Source: MGIIb-O5 sp036154155 (GTDB taxonomy: Archaea; Thermoplasmatota; Poseidoniia; Poseidoniales; Thalassarchaeaceae). Taken from it: a stretch of 22,549 nucleotides of DNA. Shown here piece after piece: positions 14,615-22,437 of the stretch. A program made the translations under genes and the position numbers. Below the pieces are notes generated by a model that saw nothing but the letters and a program-made list of their open reading frames with translations, did no database searches and was not told the origin of the DNA. Every line of letters begins with the position of its first letter. Within the stretch, counting starts at the first letter, position 1. The stretch is taken from positions 1-22,549 of the forward strand of contig JAYZLP010000016.1 in assembly GCA_036154155.1 (NCBI GenBank). Reading direction: 5' to 3'.

Positions 14615-16723
14615 ATGGCAGTAGGCAGTGGCATTTACATCACCTGGATTACAGGTGCGATACTTCTCAGTATAGCGATGATGCCGTTGTTCAAACCCTC
14701 CTATGCAAAAGTAAACGCAGAAGGCTTCGTAGATATGTTCAGGAGATACTGGGCACACATGTTTGTTGTGTTCTCGGTATACCTCTGGAAAGACCTCCTT
14801 GATGGTCTCGATAGGGTTCTTATGGCAAACACCCAACTAGATATGACCCCATATGTGTATGCAGTAGAAGGGGATATAGTACTCTGGGTCCAAGAAGGAT
14901 TCAGGAGCCCCTTGCTAGACTTCACAATGACTCACTTCTACGTCATGGGCTTCATGACCGCAACCTTCGCTTCTTTCCTCTATCCAATCTACTTTGATGA
15001 TCGGCACATGGCAGATAGGGTATCTCTGTCCATGTTCTGGGTCTACGTACTTGCCATTCCATTCTACCTTTTCTTCAATGTGAGGGTCACAGGAGACCAC
15101 ATTCCTGCCATGGAAACCATAGCTTATGATCTGACGCCGGAGATTCACAATTGGTTCACCCGGATCGACCCATTCACAAATGGAATGCCGAGCCTTCACA
15201 TCGGACTACCACTAGCCATTTGGCTAACAATGGGCAGATGGGACGAGGACGGCCGCTGGAATAAGTACAGAACGATTCTATTCGCCTTCATTTCCTTAAC
15301 CGCTTTCTCGATAGTCTATCTGGGAATCCACTGGTTTGCAGATATAATCGGCGGAATGATGGTAGCAATTCTCGCAGTCGAAGTTACAGACAGAACCCAT
15401 TCTAGCATTTGGAAGATTGCCGATGAGAGAATTTTCACCAGAAGACTAGCCCGACTCCTCGAGGACCCCTCTGGATTTTTGAGAAAAACGACCTCCGAGA
15501 TTAGGGATTTTATCAGGCCATTCAAGGAGCCAAGCAGAAAACAGACCAGCCTCTTCATTGCACTACTCTTGTCATCAACAGGAACGGTTCTTCTCTGGGA
15601 CGCAACTCACCAGGACTTCCCGGTCGAGGGAGTGGAGTGGCCAAAGTCAGCAGGAGGATCAGACGGATGGCTTGTTGGAGTGGAAGTAGACCCCGTTATA
15701 GATGGAATCGACGACGTAGAGGTCACAGCATGGAATGTTAGCGAAGAGGAGGGCTACAAGCTGGTAGGAGATCCTTGGAGTGAACCCCCCTCAGTGGAGG
15801 TTTCAGGCTCCTTCCTAGTCCTTTGCAATGAGCATAGGATAGACTTCTACAACCTGGAAAGCAGCGAACAGGACCCCTTCTCCCCTATATTTTCCAGAAC
15901 CGAGCAACTCTCGATTTTGTCTTGCGACATAGGGGAGGACGAAGTTGGAAACCCCTTGGTGGTTATCTTGACCAATGATTCTGTATTTACATTGGATATG
16001 GGCCAAGTAATAACTGAACTCTCAGAAATAGAACGCCTCTCGGACACAGTAGAGGTTTCTGGAAACCTGATTGCTTGGTCTATGTCAAACTCAACAACCC
16101 CCACCATCTCAATATCCTCTTTTTCTAATCCCCTCTCGACAAGCACAATCTCCCTAAACGTCCAAGCAGAAGAGGCCGATGACCAGTTCCTCTCCGACTC
16201 TTCTGATACTCCTGTAGTCTACGACGGGGCCGCAGTTGTCGAGATTGCCATGGACAGCCAATCCATTGTCGCTGTGGTCGATGTTGGGCCGGTAAATAGG
16301 ACAGTTTTCGTGGACATGGCAACAGGGGAGCAAATCCTGCTTTCAACCCCAATATGGGAGTCATCATCTCCAAGCGTAGACCACGGATTCGTGGCATTCC
16401 TCCAAATCCCCAGATTCGATCCCTCGGTAGGATCCGGAGAGGGATCAGAACCGAATCAAGTATACCTCTACGAGATTTCAGCCAATAATACCAGGCAGAT
16501 TTCATTCGATGAAGAAAAGACCCACTCCAGCCCACACATCCTAATTGGTGGGATAGGTTGGATTGTCACGGACTCCGAAGGATCTTCAGAGCTCAATTGG
16601 CATGACTTGGAGGAAACCTTCGAGCCATACTCTTCAGTACTGCTGCAAGTTTCCACGGTACTGCTGATTCCACTGCTCTTCATCTGGGCCAGCCAGAATC
16701 AGTCGGAAAAGAGGGAAGAATAG
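14615..16723 (+). CDS. PAP2-type membrane phosphatase fused to an extracytoplasmic beta-propeller-like domain
   Basis: The 702-residue product has about six N-terminal membrane helices with the PAP2/Aur1-type active-site motifs GMPSLH (His195) and YLGIHWFADIIGG (His239, Asp243). These enzymes hydrolyse or transfer phosphate or phosphoalcohol groups on lipid substrates. A further helix (about 311-329) leads to about 340 residues of repeated four-strand-like units, for example SGSFLVLCNEHRIDFYNLES and DHGFVAFLQI, with N-x-S/T sequons. This suggests a TolB/WD-like propeller outside the membrane. A final helix (about 674-693) and a charged tail end the protein. ATG 14615 is used; a TTG at 14609 is in frame. 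The substrate is unknown; a role in archaeal ether lipid or polyprenyl phosphate metabolism is possible. Its stop directly abuts the convergent nadA stop. Confidence 0.85.
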   Translation: MAVGSGIYITWITGAILLSIAMMPLFKPSYAKVNAEGFVDMFRRYWAHMFVVFSVYLWKDLLDGLDRVLMANTQLDMTPYVYAVEGDIVLWVQEGFRSPLLDFTMTHFYVMGFMTATFASFLYPIYFDDRHMADRVSLSMFWVYVLAIPFYLFFNVRVTGDHIPAMETIAYDLTPEIHNWFTRIDPFTNGMPSLHIGLPLAIWLTMGRWDEDGRWNKYRTILFAFISLTAFSIVYLGIHWFADIIGGMMVAILAVEVTDRTHSSIWKIADERIFTRRLARLLEDPSGFLRKTTSEIRDFIRPFKEPSRKQTSLFIALLLSSTGTVLLWDATHQDFPVEGVEWPKSAGGSDGWLVGVEVDPVIDGIDDVEVTAWNVSEEEGYKLVGDPWSEPPSVEVSGSFLVLCNEHRIDFYNLESSEQDPFSPIFSRTEQLSILSCDIGEDEVGNPLVVILTNDSVFTLDMGQVITELSEIERLSDTVEVSGNLIAWSMSNSTTPTISISSFSNPLSTSTISLNVQAEEADDQFLSDSSDTPVVYDGAAVVEIAMDSQSIVAVVDVGPVNRTVFVDMATGEQILLSTPIWESSSPSVDHGFVAFLQIPRFDPSVGSGEGSEPNQVYLYEISANNTRQISFDEEKTHSSPHILIGGIGWIVTDSEGSSELNWHDLEETFEPYSSVLLQVSTVLLIPLLFIWASQNQSEKREE

Positions 16724-17815
16724 CTACTCAGCTAGCCTGAACATCTCTTCGAGATTACGCTGTGCTCGATCAATAATCTCCGGGGCTATCTCTATGATCT
16801 GATCTTCTCGTGGGTCTTCCAATGCCTGTAGTATATCCTCCAAGTGCGTGGCTTTCATGTGCCTGCACATTACACAGGCCCCAAACAAGTTCAGCTCTTC
16901 TTCAGACTCCGCCAACACTCGTTCTGCTGTTCCACACTCAGTGATTAGCATGACATCCGGGCGCCCCTCTGAACCGAGTCTTAGGGCCTCCTGTATCAGC
17001 TTCTCAGAAGACCCGACAAAATCAGCTTCTTCCAGAACATCGGCACCACACTCGGGGTGAGCCAGCACTGCTAGCTCTCTTCCAACCTGCTTTCTCCACT
17101 GCCTGACCTTCTCTCCCGTGAAAACAGCATGAACTTCGCATTCGCCGTCAAAAACTATCACTTCCTTCTTGCCTTCAAGCGCCTTCTGCAAATGCGCGCC
17201 CATGAACCTATCCGGAACAAAGATTAGACTATCCCCAGGCAACCTTTCGCATATCCGTAGGTAATTGCTGCTAGTCACACTTACGTCGCACTCAGCCTTT
17301 ACCGCTGCTGTTGTGTTGATGTAGCAAGCCACTGGAACCCCTGGATACTGTTCTCGTAAGTCTATTACGTCCTGTGCCGTGATCCCATCCGAAAGACTGC
17401 ATCCTGCCTCAGGAGATGGATGAATCACAGTTTTATGTGGGCTCACGATTTTCGCAGTCTCCGCCATGAATCTCACACTAGAGAACAGTATGGTCTGCTG
17501 CGGCGCATCACGCGCGGCTTTGGAAAGAGTGTATGAGTCAGCGACCTCGTCAGCAACGCCGTAGATGATATCGGGAGTCTGGTATGTATGGGCAATCAGG
17601 AATACATCCTTCTCTTCCTTCAGTCTGTTGATTTCCAACGTTAAGGGAGCAATGCTCAGGCAAGCGCTCAATGGCCATCTCTGATGCTGCTTGATAGCCC
17701 GTTGCAACCGAATGGCTTCTTCTTGAATTTCTTCAGCTGTGAATATAGACGAATCTACTCGAGAGTTCGGGAGTGGTATAGCCGGCAGGGGCAGACTCAT
17801 CCAATTTTGCGTCAT
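16724..17815 (-). CDS. nadA: Quinolinate synthase A
   Basis: The 363-residue product condenses iminoaspartate with dihydroxyacetone phosphate to quinolinate in de novo NAD synthesis. The three [4Fe-4S] cysteine ligands are recognisable: Cys139 in EAGCSLSD, Cys226 in DGECEVH and Cys317 in VMCRHMKATHLE. Family motifs include LIAHTYQTPDI, RFMAETAKI, YINTTAAVKAE, AHPECGAD and TECGTAER. The N terminus has about 50 extra residues before the catalytic core, close to the E. coli-type length. ATG 17815 is used; a TTG at 17821 adds two residues. NadB or aspartate dehydrogenase, and NadC, are not in the window. It is divergent from bud32 and ends head-on against the PAP2 fusion with no intergenic base. 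Confidence 0.96.
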   Translation of the reverse strand: MTQNWMSLPLPAIPLPNSRVDSSIFTAEEIQEEAIRLQRAIKQHQRWPLSACLSIAPLTLEINRLKEEKDVFLIAHTYQTPDIIYGVADEVADSYTLSKAARDAPQQTILFSSVRFMAETAKIVSPHKTVIHPSPEAGCSLSDGITAQDVIDLREQYPGVPVACYINTTAAVKAECDVSVTSSNYLRICERLPGDSLIFVPDRFMGAHLQKALEGKKEVIVFDGECEVHAVFTGEKVRQWRKQVGRELAVLAHPECGADVLEEADFVGSSEKLIQEALRLGSEGRPDVMLITECGTAERVLAESEEELNLFGACVMCRHMKATHLEDILQALEDPREDQIIEIAPEIIDRAQRNLEEMFRLAE

Positions 17816-17888
17816 GTGCAACCGCTTTCAAGGTATGCGGCCTCCCGGAGTCATGGCCGGAGCGTCGTACAGCCCATGGTCCTTCGAA

Positions 17889-18518
17889 ATGAAGGTACAC
17901 GAGGGGGCCGAGGCAATAGTGTCCAAGGGAGAGTGGCTCGGCAAATCAGCAATTATGAAGTTACGTAAGCCAAAGGGATACAGGCATCCTGATCTGGATG
18001 CCAGATTAACAAAGAGTAGGATGGCAGTGGAGGCAAGAGCCCTATCCCTATTGCAGAAGAGAAATTTCCCCTCCCCTTCTTTGCTCCACGTCGATCAACA
18101 AGAATCGATGATTATTATTTCAGAAATAGAGGGATCTCCACTATTCGAGGCGATGGCGAATGGAAACATGGAGCAGAGTACCCTTTCCAGAGTGGGGGAA
18201 ACTATCCGTAGGATGCACGAGAATGGAGTTTCCCATGGGGACCTTACCACTCACAACATCATGGTTGACGATGATGGAGTTGTTTCCCTAATCGACTTTG
18301 GTCTGGCAAAAATATCTCCCGAGCTCGAAAGCCTTGGACAGGACCTCCAAGTCCTCAATGAATGCCTGACGGCCAGTCACTCAGACTACCCCGGGGCTAT
18401 GGAGAAGGTCGTAGGGGGCTACTCGTCTTCCAGTAGAAGTGTTCCCGATGTGCCCGAATCAAGCGAGGTCACGAGGCGCTTCGACGAAATTCGTAACAGG
18501 GTTAGATACCTGGGGTAG
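17889..18518 (+). CDS. bud32: Bud32/PRPK-type kinase, KEOPS complex subunit
   Basis: The 209-residue product is a small atypical kinase/ATPase that works with Kae1, Cgi121 and Pcc1 in N6-threonylcarbamoyladenosine (t6A) modification of tRNA. Visible motifs are the N-terminal EGAEAIVSKGEW, MKLRKPKGYRHPDLD with the conserved Lys and RHP, the catalytic loop SHGDLTTHNIM and the metal-binding SLIDFGLA. ATG 17889 gives the usual Bud32 N terminus; ATG 17853 (12 more residues) is possible, while starts further upstream would run into divergent nadA. In many archaea Bud32 is fused to Kae1; here it stands alone. It is followed after 4 nt by the pyrophosphatase gene, so the two are probably co-transcribed. 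Confidence 0.94.
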   Translation: MKVHEGAEAIVSKGEWLGKSAIMKLRKPKGYRHPDLDARLTKSRMAVEARALSLLQKRNFPSPSLLHVDQQESMIIISEIEGSPLFEAMANGNMEQSTLSRVGETIRRMHENGVSHGDLTTHNIMVDDDGVVSLIDFGLAKISPELESLGQDLQVLNECLTASHSDYPGAMEKVVGGYSSSSRSVPDVPESSEVTRRFDEIRNRVRYLG

Positions 18519-18522
18519 TGAA

Positions 18523-19116
18523 ATGAGAATTATCTTCGTGACTAGCAACAAGGGCAAGGTATCGGAGGCGAGAGGGATTTTCGCCCCATTAGGGCATGCA
18601 GTGGAGCAATTCCTGAAAGACGGCCTCACACCAGAATTCTCGGAGCCACAATCTGAAGTAATTGAGGAAGTCACAATCTCGAAGATGGAACAGGCCCTAG
18701 TGATGATTGGGGGGCTGGTTGAGGAGGGCACTGCATTGTTGGTCGAGGACGCCGGGTTATTCATCGACTCTCTAGGAGGCTTTCCTGGCCCCTACTCTTC
18801 ATATGTCGAGGAAAAGATAGGGCTGGACGGAATTCTTAGAATAATGAATGGCGAGGAAAACCGGTATGCTGAGTTCAGAGCAGTCATTGCCTTCCACTAC
18901 ATGGGACAGACTCATATTTTTAGAGGCAAGTGCGAAGGCTCTATAGATGTCGAGAAGAAAGGTGAGGGAGGATTTGGATACGATCCAATATTCGTACCAT
19001 CTGAATCAGACGGGCGAACTTGCGCAGAAATGACGGCAGAAGAGAAGTCTTCGATCTCGCACAGGGGGAGGGCCCTGAATAAGCTGTTAGAATTTCTAAC
19101 TCCCCCGTCAATGTGA
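18523..19116 (+). CDS. rdgB: XTP/dITP pyrophosphatase (Ham1/RdgB family)
   Basis: The 197-residue cytosolic house-cleaning enzyme removes non-canonical purine triphosphates (XTP, dITP, ITP) by releasing pyrophosphate. Diagnostic motifs are TSNKGK (7-12), VEDAGLFIDSLGGFPGPYSS (74-93), GGFGYDPIF (149-157) and SISHRGRAL (177-185). The usual EDSGL is EDAGL here, as in many archaeal members. ATG 18523 lies 4 nt after the bud32 stop, with purine-rich bases before it. Its stop overlaps the start of the next gene as GTGA, so translation is probably coupled. Length matches the family. Confidence 0.96.
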   Translation: MRIIFVTSNKGKVSEARGIFAPLGHAVEQFLKDGLTPEFSEPQSEVIEEVTISKMEQALVMIGGLVEEGTALLVEDAGLFIDSLGGFPGPYSSYVEEKIGLDGILRIMNGEENRYAEFRAVIAFHYMGQTHIFRGKCEGSIDVEKKGEGGFGYDPIFVPSESDGRTCAEMTAEEKSSISHRGRALNKLLEFLTPPSM

Positions 19117-20063
19117 AGTCTCACCCCCTCCTCTCAGGTACCGGAGATAACGTGGCGTCGCTTACTCGCATGATCAATTGGGCCGCTCTAATTGTGGGTA
19201 CGGGGCTATTCCTCATGTTCCAAGGAGAGGTGGATTTGCCGCCCAGAATCGCAGGAGCAACAGTTCTACTGGCTCTTGCCTCGCTGCTTATTTTCACTGG
19301 GAGGTCACCAATCCCTAAGCCCCCGGAGAAGGCAGATGATGAATCAGAGGAAGAAGAAACAGAAATCCCCGCTCCTCTAGTGGTTGAAGGAGCTGTGGAA
19401 ATTCCTCAGGACGCAGAAATGAGAAGGTCCAGGGGAAGGAAGCAGGCTCCACCAATGCCAATCCCCCCTTCTCCTGTAATCATGCCACCTCCCAATGACC
19501 CCGATTTGCCAACTCCGGCTATGCCCCCCTCACCGCAACCCGAGCAGCAGACAATGGAAACCCTCCCGGAAGGTACCACGGTCGCGCAGAGGTATGTCGC
19601 TTCCGGCGATGCCGAGTCCGAACAGGAAAGTGAAATCGAGCAGCATGTAGCAAGAGAGAGGGAAAGAAGGGCCGAGATACTCTCAGGTATTGAGAGAGAA
19701 CGTCGCATGAGGCTGGCCGAGCGCAGAGCGGCCAAGGCTAGAATGTGGTCCGAAGTAGAGGATGGCGAGGATCTGGCTAAGCTGCTCAAGGAGGAGGGCC
19801 ATGGACTTACTCTCTATGAGGAGCCGGAGATCCCAGACAAAGGCACCCCTCTGGGAATATCCTACGTCAGGATTGACGAAAAGAGAGTTCTGATGGTAAA
19901 GTCCCCCTTGTACATCCCGGAGAAGGAGGCCCCACCTGAAGATGAAGAGATAGCAAATCCCCCTCCTCCGGGGATGCCACCTCTCCCTCCTCCGGGAGAC
20001 ATGCCCCCTCCTCCGGGGATGCCCCCGTTGCCATTCCCGCCCCCTCCAGCATCCGAAGACTGA
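19113..20063 (+). CDS. Two-helix membrane protein with proline-rich, charged cytoplasmic-type tail, unknown function
   Basis: I do not recognise this 316-residue protein. Two membrane helices lie near the N terminus (INWAALIVGTGLFLMF and IAGATVLLALASLLIF). A long low-complexity region follows: an acidic EESEEEE patch, proline-rich stretches, a strongly charged helix (about residues 168-220, RERERRAEILSGIERERR), a short folded-looking segment around GISYVRIDEKRVLMVKSPLYI, and a PPPPGMPPLP-type proline tail. The GTG start at 19113 overlaps the upstream pyrophosphatase stop (GTGA); ATG 19170 at the first helix is an alternative. The arrangement suggests a membrane scaffold that binds partners through proline motifs, but this is inference. 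Confidence 0.8.
   Translation: MKSHPLLSGTGDNVASLTRMINWAALIVGTGLFLMFQGEVDLPPRIAGATVLLALASLLIFTGRSPIPKPPEKADDESEEEETEIPAPLVVEGAVEIPQDAEMRRSRGRKQAPPMPIPPSPVIMPPPNDPDLPTPAMPPSPQPEQQTMETLPEGTTVAQRYVASGDAESEQESEIEQHVARERERRAEILSGIERERRMRLAERRAAKARMWSEVEDGEDLAKLLKEEGHGLTLYEEPEIPDKGTPLGISYVRIDEKRVLMVKSPLYIPEKEAPPEDEEIANPPPPGMPPLPPPGDMPPPPGMPPLPFPPPPASED
19959..20023 (+). repeat. Imperfect tandem repeat encoding proline motifs
   Basis: A 20-bp unit beginning CCCCCTCCTCC occurs identically at 19959-19978 and 20004-20023, 45 bp (15 codons) apart. A related CCTCCTCCGGG copy lies between them. It encodes the repeated PPPPGMPPLP motif of the membrane protein and may vary in copy number by slippage. Confidence 0.7.
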
Positions 20064-20102
20064 ATGTGATACTTTCAAGCGCCAGTCATCACTGGGCCTC
20101 AC

Positions 20103-20939
20103 ATGGTAAACGACGCGCTGTTGGTCGAAGACATACCAGTGGATGGATCGAACCCGCCCGGGGGAGTTATTTCCGTATGGACCTTGAACAGGCCAGGCAA
20201 GCTCAATGCTCTGAACAAGCACTCGCACATGGCTATCAAGGAGCAGTGCTCGAGGGCGGAGTCGGATGAGAATGTCAGATGCATAGTCATCAGGGGGGCC
20301 TCTCCCCTGCCACCGGAGGAAGGTAAGAGGCAGAAGCCAGCTGCTTTTGCTGCTGGGGCAGACATCTCTGAGTTTGCTGGCAAGAACTCAGATGATGTAA
20401 GGCCATTCTTCGAAGACAACGCATGGGAGGCAGTTTGGTCACTATCTAAGCCCACAATCGCCATGGTAGACGGGTTCGCTCTCGGAGGAGGCACTGAGCT
20501 AGCCCTATCATGTGACATCAGGATAGCATCAGAAAGAGCCAAGTTCGGACAGCCCGAAATTAATCTGGGCCTGATTCCCGGAGGTGGCGGGACCCAGAGG
20601 CTGTGCAGGCTGATAGGATACGGGAAGACGATGGAGATGGTTCTGACCGGGGAGATGGTAGATGCTGCAGAAGCGTTGGAGATAGGACTGGCAAACAAGG
20701 TAGTCAGTTCCGAAGAACTAGAGGAATCAACCATGGCAATCGCCAGGTCAATAGCGCTCAAGTCTCCTTACACAATCAAAGTCGCCAAAAGAGCGGTCCG
20801 TGCTTCTCTCGAACTTCCGTTCAGTGAGGGAGTTCTGACTGAGAGATCTGAGTTCGTCGCCCTTTTCGATACGGAAGACAAGGAAATTGGAGTTCAAGCG
20901 TTTCTTGAACGCAAGGATGCTGAGTGGGTAGGGAATTGA
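20103..20939 (+). CDS. Enoyl-CoA hydratase/isomerase (crotonase) family protein
   Basis: The 278-residue product is a crotonase-fold enzyme. The oxyanion-hole segments are FAAGADI (82-88) and GFALGGGTE (124-132). The two catalytic acids of true hydratases are present, Glu132 in GGTELA and Glu152 in QPEINLG, supporting water addition to enoyl-CoA in fatty acid or amino acid breakdown. A short extra loop (PLPPEEGKRQKPA, 68-80) precedes the first oxyanion segment. The gene follows the proline-rich membrane protein by 39 nt and is convergent with the aldehyde dehydrogenase, with 11 nt between stops. The exact acyl-CoA substrate cannot be read. Confidence 0.93.
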   Translation: MVNDALLVEDIPVDGSNPPGGVISVWTLNRPGKLNALNKHSHMAIKEQCSRAESDENVRCIVIRGASPLPPEEGKRQKPAAFAAGADISEFAGKNSDDVRPFFEDNAWEAVWSLSKPTIAMVDGFALGGGTELALSCDIRIASERAKFGQPEINLGLIPGGGGTQRLCRLIGYGKTMEMVLTGEMVDAAEALEIGLANKVVSSEELEESTMAIARSIALKSPYTIKVAKRAVRASLELPFSEGVLTERSEFVALFDTEDKEIGVQAFLERKDAEWVGN

Positions 20940-20950
20940 CACACTCAATT

Positions 20951-22369
20951 CTATCTTTGGATGGCCTTGACTTCGAGGAACTCTTCTAGGCCATGGGAAC
21001 CAAGCTCCCTTCCATTGCCTGAGAGCTTGTAACCACCGAATGGAGCACTGATGTTGAAGGCACCCCCATTGATGCTGACCTGCCCCGTCCTCATGGCCCT
21101 GGCTACCCGCATTGCCCTATCTTCGTCACCAGACCAGACCCCACCTGAAAGCCCGTACTCGGAGTCATTCGCCATTGCTATCGCCTCCTCCTCGGTCTCA
21201 TAGGCGCTTATCGATAGGACCGGTCCGAAGATCTCCTCTCTGAATATGGTCATCTCGGGAGTAACGTCAGCGAAAACCGTGGGCCTGACGAAGAAGCCCT
21301 TGGACAAACCCTCAGGCATCCCCCCTCCCCCGGAAACAAGAGTGGCACCCTCGGCTATCCCGGAGGCAATGTAACCACTGACTGACTCCTGCTGCCTCGC
21401 CGAAACCATTGGGCCGCACCTCATGCTCTCATCCATTGGGTCCCCCACAGTGTACCTCTCCATGGTGGACGAGATTACTTCGACGACCTCGTCCCGGGCA
21501 GACGCTGGGACGATTAGTCTGCTAAGGGATGAGCACTCTTGGCCCGAGTTGTTGAAACAGGCGTAGACCGCCATCTTCGCAGCCTTCTGGATATCTGCGT
21601 CATCAAGGATAACGTTCGCGCTTTTGCCGCCCAATTCCAGAGTCACTCTCTTGACCGTGGGGGCCGCTGCCTTGGATACGCTCACTCCTGCAGCAGTAGA
21701 TCCAGTGAAACTGACCATGTCTACATCGGGGTGTGTTGCCAGCACTTCTCCTATGTCACTCCCATGTCCTGAGATAAGATTGAAAACTCCCTTGGGAAGG
21801 CCTATGTCGTCGATTATGTCTGCTAGAATGAATGCATTGAGTGGCGCCTCCTTGGATGGCTTGAGCACCATTGTGCAGCCTGCAGCGAGAGCTGGGGCCA
21901 CCTTCCCGATAATCTGGTGCAAGGGGAAGTTCCAGGGTGTTATCATTCCAACAACCCCGATCGGCTCCTTCACCACTAGGGAGTTTCGTATCTCCTCCTC
22001 CCACTTGAATGAGTCCAGCATCTTGGCGTATGACCGAGTAACCACTCTTGGGGTTCCAACCATGGCCATACGTGAGTAGTTGATTGGAGTGCCGACCTCT
22101 GAAGTAATCAGCTCTGCTATTTCCTCGCCTCGATCGGAAATGGCCTCAGAGATTGCATTCAGGTAACTCTGACGCTCCTCTATGCTGCTTTGGGACCAAG
22201 AAGGGAATGCCGAACGAGCCGCCTCAACAGCATCGTTCACATCACTAGCAACCCCCACGGGGACATAGCCTATCTCTTTCTCATTAGCCGGGTTTACTAC
22301 TTTGATCACTCCTTCTCCCTTGGCTGTAACCCATTTCCCGTCGATGTAAATGCAGTCGCGTGTGAGCAT
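20951..22369 (-). CDS. NAD(P)-dependent aldehyde dehydrogenase
   Basis: The 472-residue product matches the aldehyde dehydrogenase superfamily in full length. Motifs are TPWNFPL (144-150), VLKPSKEAPL in the cofactor site, FTGSTAAG (221-228), ELGGKSANVIL with the general base Glu245, GQECSSLSRL with catalytic Cys279, and EEIFGPVLS near the C terminus. It oxidises an aldehyde to the acid. The pattern fits the broad non-acylating group; substrate (betaine aldehyde, succinate semialdehyde, lipid aldehydes or others) cannot be fixed from sequence. It sits between two crotonase-family genes, being convergent with the first and divergent from the second. Confidence 0.95.
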   Translation of the reverse strand: MLTRDCIYIDGKWVTAKGEGVIKVVNPANEKEIGYVPVGVASDVNDAVEAARSAFPSWSQSSIEERQSYLNAISEAISDRGEEIAELITSEVGTPINYSRMAMVGTPRVVTRSYAKMLDSFKWEEEIRNSLVVKEPIGVVGMITPWNFPLHQIIGKVAPALAAGCTMVLKPSKEAPLNAFILADIIDDIGLPKGVFNLISGHGSDIGEVLATHPDVDMVSFTGSTAAGVSVSKAAAPTVKRVTLELGGKSANVILDDADIQKAAKMAVYACFNNSGQECSSLSRLIVPASARDEVVEVISSTMERYTVGDPMDESMRCGPMVSARQQESVSGYIASGIAEGATLVSGGGGMPEGLSKGFFVRPTVFADVTPEMTIFREEIFGPVLSISAYETEEEAIAMANDSEYGLSGGVWSGDEDRAMRVARAMRTGQVSINGGAFNISAPFGGYKLSGNGRELGSHGLEEFLEVKAIQR

Positions 22370-22437
22370 GGTTCGCCCAGTAAGGGGGGACTTATCACCT
22401 TCATGGAGTTCAATAATGGTGGCCCACTTCGCGTATC

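Noticed and set aside
17739..17888. Upstream in-frame extension of bud32, 50 residues before the chosen ATG
   Set aside because: It would overlap the start of the divergent nadA gene by about 80 bp, and the added residues do not resemble any Bud32 N terminus.
19683..20228. 181-codon minus-strand frame opposite the proline-rich membrane protein
   Set aside because: Its Arg/Gly-rich product mirrors the proline-rich coding strand, and it overlaps the start of the enoyl-CoA hydratase gene.
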